DNA of 64,000 nt from Ilyobacter polytropus DSM 2926 (GTDB taxonomy: Bacteria > Fusobacteriota > Fusobacteriia > Fusobacteriales > Fusobacteriaceae), in contig NC_014633.1 in NCBI RefSeq assembly GCF_000165505.1, positions 124,001 through 188,000 on the forward strand, written 5' to 3'. The position numbers and the translations under genes are program-made. Below, one piece after another: positions 41,292 through 49,129 of this stretch; the stretch's first letter is position 1, and each line of letters opens with the position of its first letter. The notes beneath the pieces were generated by a model, which did not search any database, was not told the DNA's origin, and worked only from the letters and a program-made list of their open reading frames with translations.

Positions 41292-41651
41292 ATGTTATTG
41301 GAGTTTTGTACAATTTTTGTTTTTCTTTATGTAGGGAACTTTATAAGTTCTTGTTTACCTGTTCCTATCCCGGGAACAGTAATTGGAATGTTATTACTAT
41401 TTTTTAGCCTCCATCTTAAATTATTAAAGCTGGAATCAATTGAGAAAGCTGCCAGTATTCTCCTTATGAATATGGCTATTTTATTTATACCCCCAGGGGT
41501 AAGTCTTGTAAAATCTTTGAGACTTTTAGAGGGAAGCTGGATGAAAATAATATTGGTTATGATAGTTACGACTATAATAACTATAGCAGTTACAGGTATA
41601 TTCATACAATGGTTTATAGGGAGATGTGAAAATGGAAAATCTATTAAATAA
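41292..41651 (+). CDS. lrgA: LrgA/CidA family membrane protein
   Basis: About 119 residues from ATG 41292, which follows AAAGGAG; the frame extends to 41277 without its own site. Four hydrophobic segments and the family motif SSCLPVPIPGTVIGMLLLFF near residues 17-36 are clear. LrgA/CidA are small holin-like membrane proteins, but some pairs act as pyruvate or organic-acid carriers. Its 3' end overlaps the lrgB start by 20 bases. Being in an organic-acid operon favours a transport role over lysis control. Confidence 0.85.
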   Translation: MLLEFCTIFVFLYVGNFISSCLPVPIPGTVIGMLLLFFSLHLKLLKLESIEKAASILLMNMAILFIPPGVSLVKSLRLLEGSWMKIILVMIVTTIITIAVTGIFIQWFIGRCENGKSIK

Positions 41652-42324
41652 TCCTTTATTCGGAGTAATTATAAGTCTGGGGGCTTTTGAAATAGGGAAA
41701 TTTATATACAGCAAAACAAGGATGGCTATTTTTAACCCTCTGCTTATATCTGTAACTTTCATTATATTGGTCCTTTTAAAATTTGATATTCCTTTTGAAT
41801 CTTACAGTCAGGGAGGTGATATAATAGTATTTTTCCTTGGTCCTGCCACAGTGGTATTGGCAGTTCCCCTCTACAAGCAATCTGAACTTTTTAAAAGTTA
41901 TTTCGTTCCCATTATTTTAGGAATAATAGTGGGAGCTTTAGTCGCGATGATTTCTGTGGTGCTGATGGGAAAATTAATGGGTCTAAATATAACTTTACTT
42001 CGTTCATTTATGCCCAAATCTATAACAACTCCTATAGGTATAGAAGTGAGTAAAACATTGGGAGGAGAACCCTCTATCACTATAATGGGGATACTTATAA
42101 CAGGGATAACAGGTTATATCGTAGCTCCTGCTGTATGTAAATTATTCAGGATAAAAAATTATATAGCAAGAGGAGTGAGTATAGGGGCTGCCAGCCATGC
42201 TATAGGAACAACCAAGGCAATTGAGATGGGGGAGATAACGGGAGCCATGAGCAGTCTGGCTATTGTTGTAACAGGTCTTGTAACTTTAATTTTAGCTCCT
42301 ATATTAGCTGGGATAATTTTATAG
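41632..42324 (+). CDS. lrgB: LrgB/CidB family membrane protein
   Basis: About 230 residues from ATG 41632; a GTG six bases earlier is too close to the ribosome site (AGGGAG). Six to seven membrane helices and the LrgB signatures are visible: FFLGPATVVLAVPLYKQ near residue 65, FMPKSITTPIGIEVSKTLGG near 125 and AASHAIGTTKAIEMGEITGA near 185. It works with LrgA as a two-component membrane system. The pair ends the rightward operon just before the LysR gene. Confidence 0.9.
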   Translation: MENLLNNPLFGVIISLGAFEIGKFIYSKTRMAIFNPLLISVTFIILVLLKFDIPFESYSQGGDIIVFFLGPATVVLAVPLYKQSELFKSYFVPIILGIIVGALVAMISVVLMGKLMGLNITLLRSFMPKSITTPIGIEVSKTLGGEPSITIMGILITGITGYIVAPAVCKLFRIKNYIARGVSIGAASHAIGTTKAIEMGEITGAMSSLAIVVTGLVTLILAPILAGIIL

Positions 42325-42418
42325 AATAGTTCAGAATTATGATATAAATAGTAATTATAGTATAATTAAGTGAAGCATATACATTAGATGGCTAAAATAG
42401 AATTTAGGGGGAAATGAT

Positions 42419-43285
42419 ATGATGGATCGTGATTGGGAGCTTATTTCTGTTTTATATCAGGAAAAAAATATAACCAAAGCCTCGGCAAAACTATATATAT
42501 CCCAGCCAGCAGTAACCAAACGTTTACAGATGATAGAGAGTAAGTTAGGTGTTCAGATAGTTGAAAGGGGGCGTAAAGGAGTTCATTTTACTCCTGAAGG
42601 AGAATATTTAGTAAAATGTGCCGAAGAGATGAGGGCTCGAATGAGAGAAATCATGTCCAATCTATCCTCTATGACCAAAGAAGTTAAAGGGGTCATAAAA
42701 ATCGGTGCTTCTAATAATTTTGCTAGAAAAACTTTGCCTAAAATTTTATCTGAATATCAGGAGAGGTATCCAGATGTAAAATTTGAAATATCCACAGGAT
42801 GGAGTTCAGAAATATTTAAACTGCTTTGTAACAAAGAAATTGAAGTGGCCTTTATAAGAGGAGAATATAAGTGGTCTCAGGGAGAAAAGTTGCTGTTTCA
42901 AGAAAAACTATTTGCTATAAATTCTGAAAAGATAAAAATAGAAGACCTGCCTAAATTTAAAAAGATAGAATATAATTGTGATATTAAACTGAAATCCATA
43001 TTAGATAATTGGTGGAGAGAAAATTTTTCTGATCACTCATTGAAAGGACTTATGGTGGATAGATCTGATACCTGCAAAGAGATGGTAATGCAGGGATTAG
43101 GATTTGCTTTAGTCCCAAGCACTATTTTGAAAGAAAATGATAAATTATTTAAGCTTGAACTTTTGGACAAAAATGGAGAGTTTTTAAAAAGAAATACCAA
43201 GATGCTTTACTATGAAAATTTTAAAGAAACTAATTTGGGAAAAACTTTTTTAGAAATAGTAGATGCTATAGATTTTAAAAATTAA
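42419..43285 (+). CDS. LysR family transcriptional regulator
   Basis: A 288-residue protein with the LysR winged helix at residues 3-62 (LYQEKNITKASAKLYISQPA, VTKRLQMIESKLG, HFTPEGEYL) and a periplasmic-binding-like effector domain from residue 90 (GVIKIGASNNFARKTLP). LysR proteins bind T-N11-A-type sites near promoters and respond to a pathway metabolite. It is transcribed away from the operon end and has a 95-base upstream gap, so it is probably the regulator of the island's carboxylate genes, though no specific site could be assigned. Confidence 0.9.
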   Translation: MMDRDWELISVLYQEKNITKASAKLYISQPAVTKRLQMIESKLGVQIVERGRKGVHFTPEGEYLVKCAEEMRARMREIMSNLSSMTKEVKGVIKIGASNNFARKTLPKILSEYQERYPDVKFEISTGWSSEIFKLLCNKEIEVAFIRGEYKWSQGEKLLFQEKLFAINSEKIKIEDLPKFKKIEYNCDIKLKSILDNWWRENFSDHSLKGLMVDRSDTCKEMVMQGLGFALVPSTILKENDKLFKLELLDKNGEFLKRNTKMLYYENFKETNLGKTFLEIVDAIDFKN

Positions 43286-43372
43286 AAGAGAGTGTCTAAA
43301 AAATTATCTAAATAGCATTTAATTAATTAACTTCCAGTAGTAATGATTATTACTATAAGGAAGTTTTTTATT

Positions 43373-43838
43373 ATGACAAAACGAGAGGAAAATCTGCAGA
43401 AAGAGAACAACTTGTAAATGCGATATTAGAGACTTGTGACATTAAAAAGAGCTGAAGATATTAAGGAGGCATTAAAAAATATTTTTGGAGCACGTCTAAA
43501 AATATGCTTGAAGCTGAAATGGATGAACCCTTAGGGTATGAAAAAGGTCATAAAACCCTTTTATAAGTTCAGAAAAATTGGGATATTTTATCGCCAAATA
43601 CAAATTTTTACCAGATGTTAGAAAGGTTATTTGCACTACCAATGCCATTGAGAGCTTAAATAGCACGTACAAGCGCCTAAATTCCCAACGAAGCGTTTTT
43701 CCATCGGATCAAGCGCTTTTTAAGACTTTGTATCTGTCTACCAAGAAAGTAACTGAGAAGTGGAAAATGCCCTTAAGAAGTTGGGGAAAAGTTTATGGAG
43801 AATTATCCATCATGTACGATGGTAGGTTCCCAGAATAG
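43373..43838 (+). pseudogene. IS256-family transposase relic
   Basis: Scattered frames encode pieces of an IS256/mutator-type transposase: MTKREENLQKE at 43373, EDIKEALKNIFG near 43455, SKNMLEAEMDEPLGYEKGH near 43500 in another frame, then the C-terminal part LPDVRKVICTTNAIESLN through STYKRLNSQRSVFP and WGKVYGELSIMYDGRF (43578-43838). The catalytic middle (DDE region) is missing and there are at least two frame changes. It lies between the LysR gene and the right attachment repeat. I could not define terminal inverted repeats. Confidence 0.85.
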
Positions 43839-44341
43839 AAAAAAAGCATGTCCTGCAGCCCATTTTTCATAAGCTTGCTTGACATGCTAACATTTAAAAG
43901 TTATATTCAAGGTAGAAGTAATATTGAATATATTGTTCAATTTAAAATTTCCACAGAAAGAAATTATCCTATTTACAGAGATTATTTCACAGTCTCAATA
44001 AAATGTGTAATTTTAGTTGGCTAAACTTAAAGAATCATACTAATAAGTTAGGGAATGTCTCAAATTATACGTATTCTTCTAAATGATGAGAAATTTTTTA
44101 TACTTCTGCTTAAGCTTATCTATGTCTAACTGAATATACCTCCTTGTAGTAAGGAGGGTACTGTGTCTTATGATCCTTTAATGGTTAAATACATCTCCTA
44201 CTTTTATTGATTTTTTATGAAAAAAATAAAGTGTAACCTGCACGGATCATCATTATCGACTCTTTCTTTATGAGGTTTCATTTTGACAATAAAAAAACAG
44301 AAACCACATAGAAAAAGCTTTAAAAATGCAAAAATTTAAAT
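43839..44341. other. Gap of mobile-element debris, with possible integrase relic (minus, about 44085-44275)
   Basis: No intact gene. GCATGTC (43846-43852) and GACATGC (43881-43887) form a short inverted pair. On the minus strand 44085-44275 encodes, with interruptions, VGDVFNH, then IIRHSTLLTTRRYIQLDIDK and LKQKYKKFL, which resembles the end of a tyrosine recombinase around the catalytic tyrosine (S-T-T-x-x-Y-x-H-x-D). This reading is tentative; the fragment is short and its H-x-x-R box is lost. Confidence 0.4.
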
Positions 44342-44482
44342 ATAAAACCCTTGAAAAGAAAAGGATAGAGAATAGGTTGAAAAATAAAAATCTATGGTAA
44401 AATAGAGATCGCCGGTTCTACTCCGGAAGGTGGCACCACTGAAAATAACACTTAGAGCAGGATTTCGGTTCTGTTTTTTTTA
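44342..44482 (+). repeat. Attachment-site repeat copy 2: degenerate tRNA 3' end plus terminator
   Basis: 44403-44438 repeats the tRNA 3' end of copy 1 with four changes (GAGATCGCCGG, TTCTACT, CCGGA, then AGGTGGCACCA). The following 40 bases, including the TTCG hairpin, differ by only two bases. Upstream similarity to the integrase-proximal side of copy 1 continues for about 55 bases (GGATA(C/G)AGAATA and TATGGTAA). The T-stem is no longer fully paired. This is a direct repeat 26.5 kb from copy 1. Confidence 0.8.
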
Positions 44483-44564
44483 TACAATCAAAAAGGTGAT
44501 CCAATTGGATCACCTATAAATGATTAAGAATATAATTTATTTATAATTTGGGAAACCTTCTTTA

Positions 44565-45575
44565 TTATGATTTTTGACTTTTCAACAACTTTATTTCTTC
44601 CGTGATCATAGGAACTATTTTTGACACATCTCCTACAATTCCTAAATCTGAAATATTAAATATAGGAGCTCCCTTATCCTTATTTATAGCTATTATATAC
44701 TCTGATTCTTCCATTCCAGCCACGTGTTGTATTGCTCCTGAAATTCCTAATGCAAAATAAATATCAGGCCTTACCGTTTTACCTGTTTGTCCAACCTGTC
44801 TGTCGTGATCTATCCAACCTGAATCTATAATTGCTCTCGATGCAGAGACAGTTCCCCCTATCTCTTCTGCAAGTCCCTCTAGTTTTTTGAAGTTATCGGC
44901 ACTTCCGACTCCTCTTCCTCCAGAAATTAGGACATTGGCTTCTGTAATATCTATTTTCTCTTTTTCTTCTTTTATTATTTCAATTATTTTTACCTTCATT
45001 TTTGACTTATCAAATTCCACATCAAATTTTTCAACTTCACCTGTTCTAGCCTCATCTTTTGAGAATTTTTGCATTACTCCAGGTCTTACTGTTGACATCT
45101 GTGGTCTATGATCAGGGCAGATTATTGTAGCCATTAAATTTCCGCCAAAAGCAGGTCTTGTCATGAGAAGTTCTCTCTCTTCTGAAATCTCAAGTTTAGT
45201 ACAGTCAGCAGTAAGTCCAGTAACAACTCTTGCAGAGACTCTAGGACCAAGGTCCCTTCCTATAGTTGTAGCTCCTACTAATACTATTTCAGATTTTTTA
45301 TCTTTTATAACTGATGAAAAAGCCTGCGCGTAAGCTTCTGTATCATAAAACTTAAGCTCTTCTTCGTCTACTACGACAACTTTGTCAGCTCCATATGAAA
45401 TTAGTTCTTTAGATAAATGTTCCACTTGATATCCAAGCAGAATCGCCGTAACTTCTTCGTTTATTTCAGAAGCAAGCTCTTTTGCTTTTCCTAGAAGTTC
45501 GAGTCCTACATTCTGAATCTCGCCTTCTCTTTGCTCTGCAAATACTAAGATTCCTCTATAATCATCTAAATTCAT
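44565..45575 (-). CDS. etfA: Electron transfer flavoprotein alpha subunit
   Basis: A 336-residue EtfA. The N-terminal nucleotide-like domain starts FAEQREGEIQNVGLELLGKA; the FAD-binding C-terminal domain begins at about residue 205 with ISGGRGVGSADNFKKL, then TVSASRAIIDSGWIDHDRQV and GQTGKTVRPDIYFALGISGA, and ends INKDKGAPIFNISDLGIVGD. EtfAB passes electrons to or from butyryl-CoA dehydrogenase; in many anaerobes the Bcd-EtfAB complex couples crotonyl-CoA reduction to ferredoxin reduction. It is the last gene of the leftward operon phaB, phaJ, bcd, etfB, etfA. Confidence 0.93.
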   Translation of the reverse strand: MNLDDYRGILVFAEQREGEIQNVGLELLGKAKELASEINEEVTAILLGYQVEHLSKELISYGADKVVVVDEEELKFYDTEAYAQAFSSVIKDKKSEIVLVGATTIGRDLGPRVSARVVTGLTADCTKLEISEERELLMTRPAFGGNLMATIICPDHRPQMSTVRPGVMQKFSKDEARTGEVEKFDVEFDKSKMKVKIIEIIKEEKEKIDITEANVLISGGRGVGSADNFKKLEGLAEEIGGTVSASRAIIDSGWIDHDRQVGQTGKTVRPDIYFALGISGAIQHVAGMEESEYIIAINKDKGAPIFNISDLGIVGDVSKIVPMITEEIKLLKSQKS

Positions 45576-45608
45576 CTTATTTTTCTCCTTTTTTAATTTT
45601 TATTTAAT

Positions 45609-45908
45609 TTAGATAACAAAGCTCTCTTTAAGTTTTTCTACGATCAACTTTGCTGCCTCTTTAGATTCTAATTCATAAACCTTCCCAGCTTGTTTGGCTC
45701 CTTTTGTAAATGACTTTCTTACCTTTGTAGGAGAACCTTTTAGTCCAAGTTTTTCAAGGTCTACAGTGATATTCGTAGTATCCCACACCTCTACATCTGT
45801 GTCATAGGCTTCAACGATACCTTTTACAGACATATATCTAGGCTTATTTGCCTCAGTCAATACTGTAACAAGGCAAGGCATTTTTAACTTGAAGAAGATA
45901 ATATCCAT
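45609..45908 (-). CDS. etfB: Electron transfer flavoprotein beta, C-terminal piece (frameshifted)
   Basis: The authentic part begins KMPCLVTVLTEANKPRYMSV, the family's conserved PCL-x-T-V ... PRYMS segment, and continues to the C-terminus (about 90 residues). The nominal start upstream (MDIIFFKL) is out-of-frame sequence of the N-terminal piece. Joining at the A5 run (plus 45881-45885) by removing one base gives one normal EtfB of about 262 residues. Confidence 0.85.
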   Translation of the reverse strand: MDIIFFKLKMPCLVTVLTEANKPRYMSVKGIVEAYDTDVEVWDTTNITVDLEKLGLKGSPTKVRKSFTKGAKQAGKVYELESKEAAKLIVEKLKESFVI

Positions 45909-46392
45909 CTTCTACAGCCCTTTTTATTGTTAAGGTCTTGTCTTCATCACACTCTATATCTTTTACATAGGATACCTGTGGCATTCCAAGATGTTCTGCA
46001 ATTTGTGGACCAACCTGAGCAGTATCTCCGTCTATAGCCTGTCTTCCGGCTATGATCATATCATAGTCAAGTTCTTTTATTGCAGCGGCAAGGGCATTAG
46101 AAGTAGCTAAAGTATCTGCTCCTGCAAACTTTCTATCTGTAAGTAAGATTGCTCTGTCTGCACCCATTGCCAGAGTTTCTCTCAAGGCTTCTTGCGCTTG
46201 AGGTGGTCCCATTGTAATTGCAGTAACATGAGCTCCAAATTTATCTTTAAGTTTTAAAGCCTCTTCTAGTCCGGCTTTATCATCAGGATTAATAATACTA
46301 GGTACTCCATCTCTTATTAGTGTTCCAGTTACAGGGTCTAATCTGATCTCTGTAGTATCAGGCACCTGTTTTACACAAACTACTATTTTCAT
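45853..46392 (-). CDS. etfB: Electron transfer flavoprotein beta, N-terminal piece (frameshifted)
   Basis: From ATG 46392 (AGGAGATA six bases upstream): VCVKQVPDTTEIRLDPVTGT, NPDDKAGLEEALKLKD, VTAITMGPPQAQEALRETLA, AGRQAIDGDTAQVGPQIAEH and VEDGYYLLQVK. These are the EtfB nucleotide-binding segments (AMP or second FAD). After LQVK the frame goes to NALPCYSID and stops, where the family has MPCLVT. An extra A in the run complementary to T5 at 45881-45885 explains this. Because etfB is needed with bcd and etfA, either the sequence has an error or the operon is inactive. Confidence 0.88.
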   Translation of the reverse strand: MKIVVCVKQVPDTTEIRLDPVTGTLIRDGVPSIINPDDKAGLEEALKLKDKFGAHVTAITMGPPQAQEALRETLAMGADRAILLTDRKFAGADTLATSNALAAAIKELDYDMIIAGRQAIDGDTAQVGPQIAEHLGMPQVSYVKDIECDEDKTLTIKRAVEDGYYLLQVKNALPCYSID

Positions 46393-46438
46393 CATTATCT
46401 CCTTTTTTTAACATAATTCAAAAATTTTGTTATTTATT

Positions 46439-47584
46439 TTATTTAAGAAGTCCGGCTGAAATTACCATCTTTTGTACTTCAGATGTTCCCTCGTATATTT
46501 CAGTGATTTTTGCATCTCTCATCATTCTTTCTACAGGATATTCTCTGGTATATCCATATCCTCCGTGGAGTTGTACAGCTTTAGTTGTCACTTCCATAGC
46601 TGTTTCTGCAGCCAACAACTTGGCCATAGCTGCATCTTGTGAATATGGCTTTTTGCTTGATTTTTTACATGCTGCACTATACACTAGCATTCTTGCTGCT
46701 TCAGTTTTTGTATGCATATCTGCAAGTTGAAATTGTGTATTTTGGAATGCTGCTATACTTCTTCCAAATTGTTTTCTTTCTTTTACGTAATTGATACTTT
46801 CATCTAGAGCTCCCTGGGAAATTCCAAGCGCCTGAGATGCAATACCGATTCTTCCACCATCAAGGGTCATCATCGCTATTTTAAATCCTTTTCCTATAGC
46901 TCCCAATAAGTTTTCCTTTGGAACTCTGCAATCTTCCATAATTAATTCACAAGTTGCAGAACCTTTTATTCCCAGTTTTTTCTCTTTTTTACCTACGCTA
47001 AATCCTGGGGTATCTGCCTCTAAAATAAATGCTGTTATTCCTTTTAAACCTTTTGATTTATCTGTCATGGCAAATATTATATATACATGGGCATATCCTG
47101 CATTTGTTATAAATATTTTAGAACCATTTAATACCCACTCATTGGTTTTTTCATCAAAATGAGCTGTTGTCTGTTGACCTGCTGCATCAGTTCCTGCATT
47201 TGGTTCAGTAAGACCAAAGGCTCCTAACCATTCTCCTGTCGTCATCTTAGGTAAATATTTTTTCTTTTGAGCATCTGTTCCAAACTCTAAAATTGGAGCC
47301 ATACCAAGGGAAGTATGAGCCGACACAATTACTCCAGTAGTTGCACAAGCTTTTGAAAGTTCCTCTACTGCCATTGCATACATAAGGTTATCACCACCGG
47401 CACCTCCATATTCTTTTGGTACAGGTATTCCCATAAGTCCTATCTCATTCATTTTTTTTACAGTTTCAATTGGAAATCTCTCTTCTTCATCTATCTCAGC
47501 AGCTATTGGCTTTACTTCGTTTTCAACAAATTCTCTGATCATTTGTCTAAAAAGCACATGCGTCTTAGGTAACTCGAAATTCAT
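46439..47584 (-). CDS. bcd: Butyryl-CoA (short-chain acyl-CoA) dehydrogenase
   Basis: About 381 residues from ATG 47584, chosen because GAGGAG lies eight bases upstream. Acyl-CoA dehydrogenase features: AFGLTEPNAGTDAAGQQTTA near residues 122-141 for FAD, KIFITNAGYAHVYIIFA, the arginine-rich tail and the catalytic glutamate in ITEIYEGTSEVQKMV near residue 365. The sequence is of the clostridial Bcd type. It reduces crotonyl-CoA to butyryl-CoA (or the reverse) with EtfAB as electron partner. Situated between phaJ-like and etfB genes in one leftward operon. Confidence 0.94.
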   Translation of the reverse strand: MNFELPKTHVLFRQMIREFVENEVKPIAAEIDEEERFPIETVKKMNEIGLMGIPVPKEYGGAGGDNLMYAMAVEELSKACATTGVIVSAHTSLGMAPILEFGTDAQKKKYLPKMTTGEWLGAFGLTEPNAGTDAAGQQTTAHFDEKTNEWVLNGSKIFITNAGYAHVYIIFAMTDKSKGLKGITAFILEADTPGFSVGKKEKKLGIKGSATCELIMEDCRVPKENLLGAIGKGFKIAMMTLDGGRIGIASQALGISQGALDESINYVKERKQFGRSIAAFQNTQFQLADMHTKTEAARMLVYSAACKKSSKKPYSQDAAMAKLLAAETAMEVTTKAVQLHGGYGYTREYPVERMMRDAKITEIYEGTSEVQKMVISAGLLK

Positions 47585-47628
47585 ATTTTTCACTCCTCAT
47601 AATCAAGTTGTTTTTTAATTGAAATATA

Positions 47629-48033
47629 TTATTTTTTCATTATTCTGGCTGTTCCGTCTATTACTACTTTTCCATCTTGATTAGTACATGTTGTTTTCAA
47701 TAATATTTGATTTTTCTCATCGATAAGCTCTATAATTTCAGCTTCAGCAGTAATTGTATCCCCCATATAAACAGGTGCTTTAAATTTTAATTCCTGCCCC
47801 ATATAAATACTTCCTTCTCCAGGAAGCTTTGTCCCAAGGACTGCTGATATGAGACCTGCAGTTAGCATCCCGTGTGCAATTCTTTTTTTAAACATTGTAT
47901 TTTTAGCGTATTCCTCATTTAGATGTGCAGGATTTGTATCTAAACTTATTCCAGAATAAAGAATTACATCTGTTTCAGTTATAGTTTTAGTTACACTGCT
48001 TTTCATTCCAAGATTTAGTTCTGAATATTTCAT
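47629..48033 (-). CDS. phaJ: MaoC-like (R)-specific enoyl-CoA hydratase
   Basis: A 134-residue hot-dog-fold protein of the PhaJ type. The hydratase 2 dyad is present: aspartate and histidine in YSGISLDTNPAHLNEEYA near residues 27-44, with FKKRIAHGMLTAGLISAVLG following. These enzymes interconvert (R)-3-hydroxyacyl-CoA and trans-2-enoyl-CoA. It stands where clostridial butyrate operons have crotonase (crt), so this pathway should run through (R)-3-hydroxybutyryl-CoA. Ribosome site AAAAGGAG. Confidence 0.9.
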   Translation of the reverse strand: MKYSELNLGMKSSVTKTITETDVILYSGISLDTNPAHLNEEYAKNTMFKKRIAHGMLTAGLISAVLGTKLPGEGSIYMGQELKFKAPVYMGDTITAEAEIIELIDEKNQILLKTTCTNQDGKVVIDGTARIMKK

Positions 48034-48057
48034 AATTGATCTCCTTTTAAATATTAT

Positions 48058-48777
48058 TTAAAGTCTCATTCCACCATTGACACTTAACACATGCCCTGTT
48101 ACATAACTTGAATCATCACTGGCAAGGAAAAGTGCCGCTTTAGCAATCTCCTCAGGTTGACCTAATCTTCCAAGCATAGTAAGTTTAGCAAAATCATCTA
48201 AAAGAGGCTGAGGAACAGTTTTTAATATATCCGTCATAACGTATCCCGGTGCTATTGCATTGGCTCTTACTGCGGCTCCCTTTCTAGCAAATTCCTTTGC
48301 CCATGTTTTAGCAAGTCCTATTACTCCAGCCTTTGTTGCAGAATAATTTGCCTGACCTATATTTCCATATTCTCCAACTACAGAGGAGATATTTATAATT
48401 GATCCATTTCCTTGTTTCATCATGTATGGTCCTACATGTTTTGTTAGATTAAAGACACCTTTAAGATTGACATCTATTACAATGTCCCACATATCATCTG
48501 TTATTTTATGTGTAAGGGCATCTCTCGTTATTCCGGCATTGTTTACCAATACGTCAATTTTTCCATATTTTTCAGAAGCATACTTAAATAATTCTTCACA
48601 CTGAGTAGGATTAGCTACATTTAGCTTATACCCTTCCACGTTTTCCAATGAATAATCAAGATCAGACATATCAGCGGCTATTACTTTTGCTCCTTCACTT
48701 GCAAACAACTTAGCCATCTCAAAACCAATACCTTTTGCCCCACCAGTAACTATACAGACTTTGTCTTCTAATCTCAT
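48058..48777 (-). CDS. phaB: Acetoacetyl-CoA reductase / (R)-3-hydroxyacyl-CoA dehydrogenase (SDR)
   Basis: A 239-residue short-chain dehydrogenase of the FabG/PhaB type: cofactor motif VTGGAKGIGFEMAKLF near residue 11, NNAGITRD near 85, catalytic serine in INISSVVGEYGN near 133 and the Y-x-x-x-K in ANYSATKAG near 147. In this operon, next to a PhaJ-like hydratase and thiolase, the natural substrate is acetoacetyl-CoA/(R)-3-hydroxybutyryl-CoA rather than acyl carrier protein substrates. NAD versus NADP use cannot be settled from the loop (AADMSD contains an acidic residue, which favours NAD). Confidence 0.88.
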   Translation of the reverse strand: MRLEDKVCIVTGGAKGIGFEMAKLFASEGAKVIAADMSDLDYSLENVEGYKLNVANPTQCEELFKYASEKYGKIDVLVNNAGITRDALTHKITDDMWDIVIDVNLKGVFNLTKHVGPYMMKQGNGSIINISSVVGEYGNIGQANYSATKAGVIGLAKTWAKEFARKGAAVRANAIAPGYVMTDILKTVPQPLLDDFAKLTMLGRLGQPEEIAKAALFLASDDSSYVTGHVLSVNGGMRL

Positions 48778-48889
48778 CGTATCTCTCCTTTTTTATATTG
48801 ATATTTTATTTTTAAAAACTCATAGTTTTTAAATCGATAATTAAATATGAAACATTTATTTCCCTTAAATATGTTTATCACTGCAACAA

Positions 48890-48914
48890 GTGAATTCATT
48901 CACAGTGTATTATA
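48890..48914 (-). promoter_or_regulatory. Candidate promoter and palindromic operator for the phaB operon
   Basis: On the minus strand TATAAT (plus 48909-48914) is followed a few bases later by the palindrome GTGAAT-GA-ATTCAC (plus 48890-48903). No clear -35 is visible. The palindrome covers the expected start of transcription, so a repressor there would block the phaB-phaJ-bcd-etfBA operon. Confidence 0.5.
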
Positions 48915-49044
48915 AAATTTTTATTTTGTATAGTCTTATAACCTTTAAAGACTAGATGTTATTTTGTTTGCTAAAGCTTATATTGGGAATTTTATTCACT
49001 TAATTTATTTATAAAATTAAAATAATTTATATGATTCTAAAGAT

Positions 49045-49088
49045 TTATAACAAGGACTGAAGATATAAAATCTAAGTCCTTGTTATAA
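49045..49088. terminator. Strong hairpin between thiolase and phaB genes
   Basis: TTATAACAAGGACT (49045-49058) pairs perfectly with AGTCCTTGTTATAA (49075-49088), 14 pairs. A T7 run lies on the plus-strand side (49093-49099); the minus-strand side is only AT-rich. It likely separates the atoDA-thiolase unit from the phaB unit. Confidence 0.65.
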
Positions 49089-49129
49089 GAAGATTTTTTT
49101 AATTTTTAAGGCGAATATCACCAAATATA

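Noticed and set aside
43846-43887. GCATGTC/GACATGC as terminal inverted repeats of the IS256 relic
   Set aside because: Both copies lie on the same side of the transposase fragment, 28 bases apart, so they do not bracket it.
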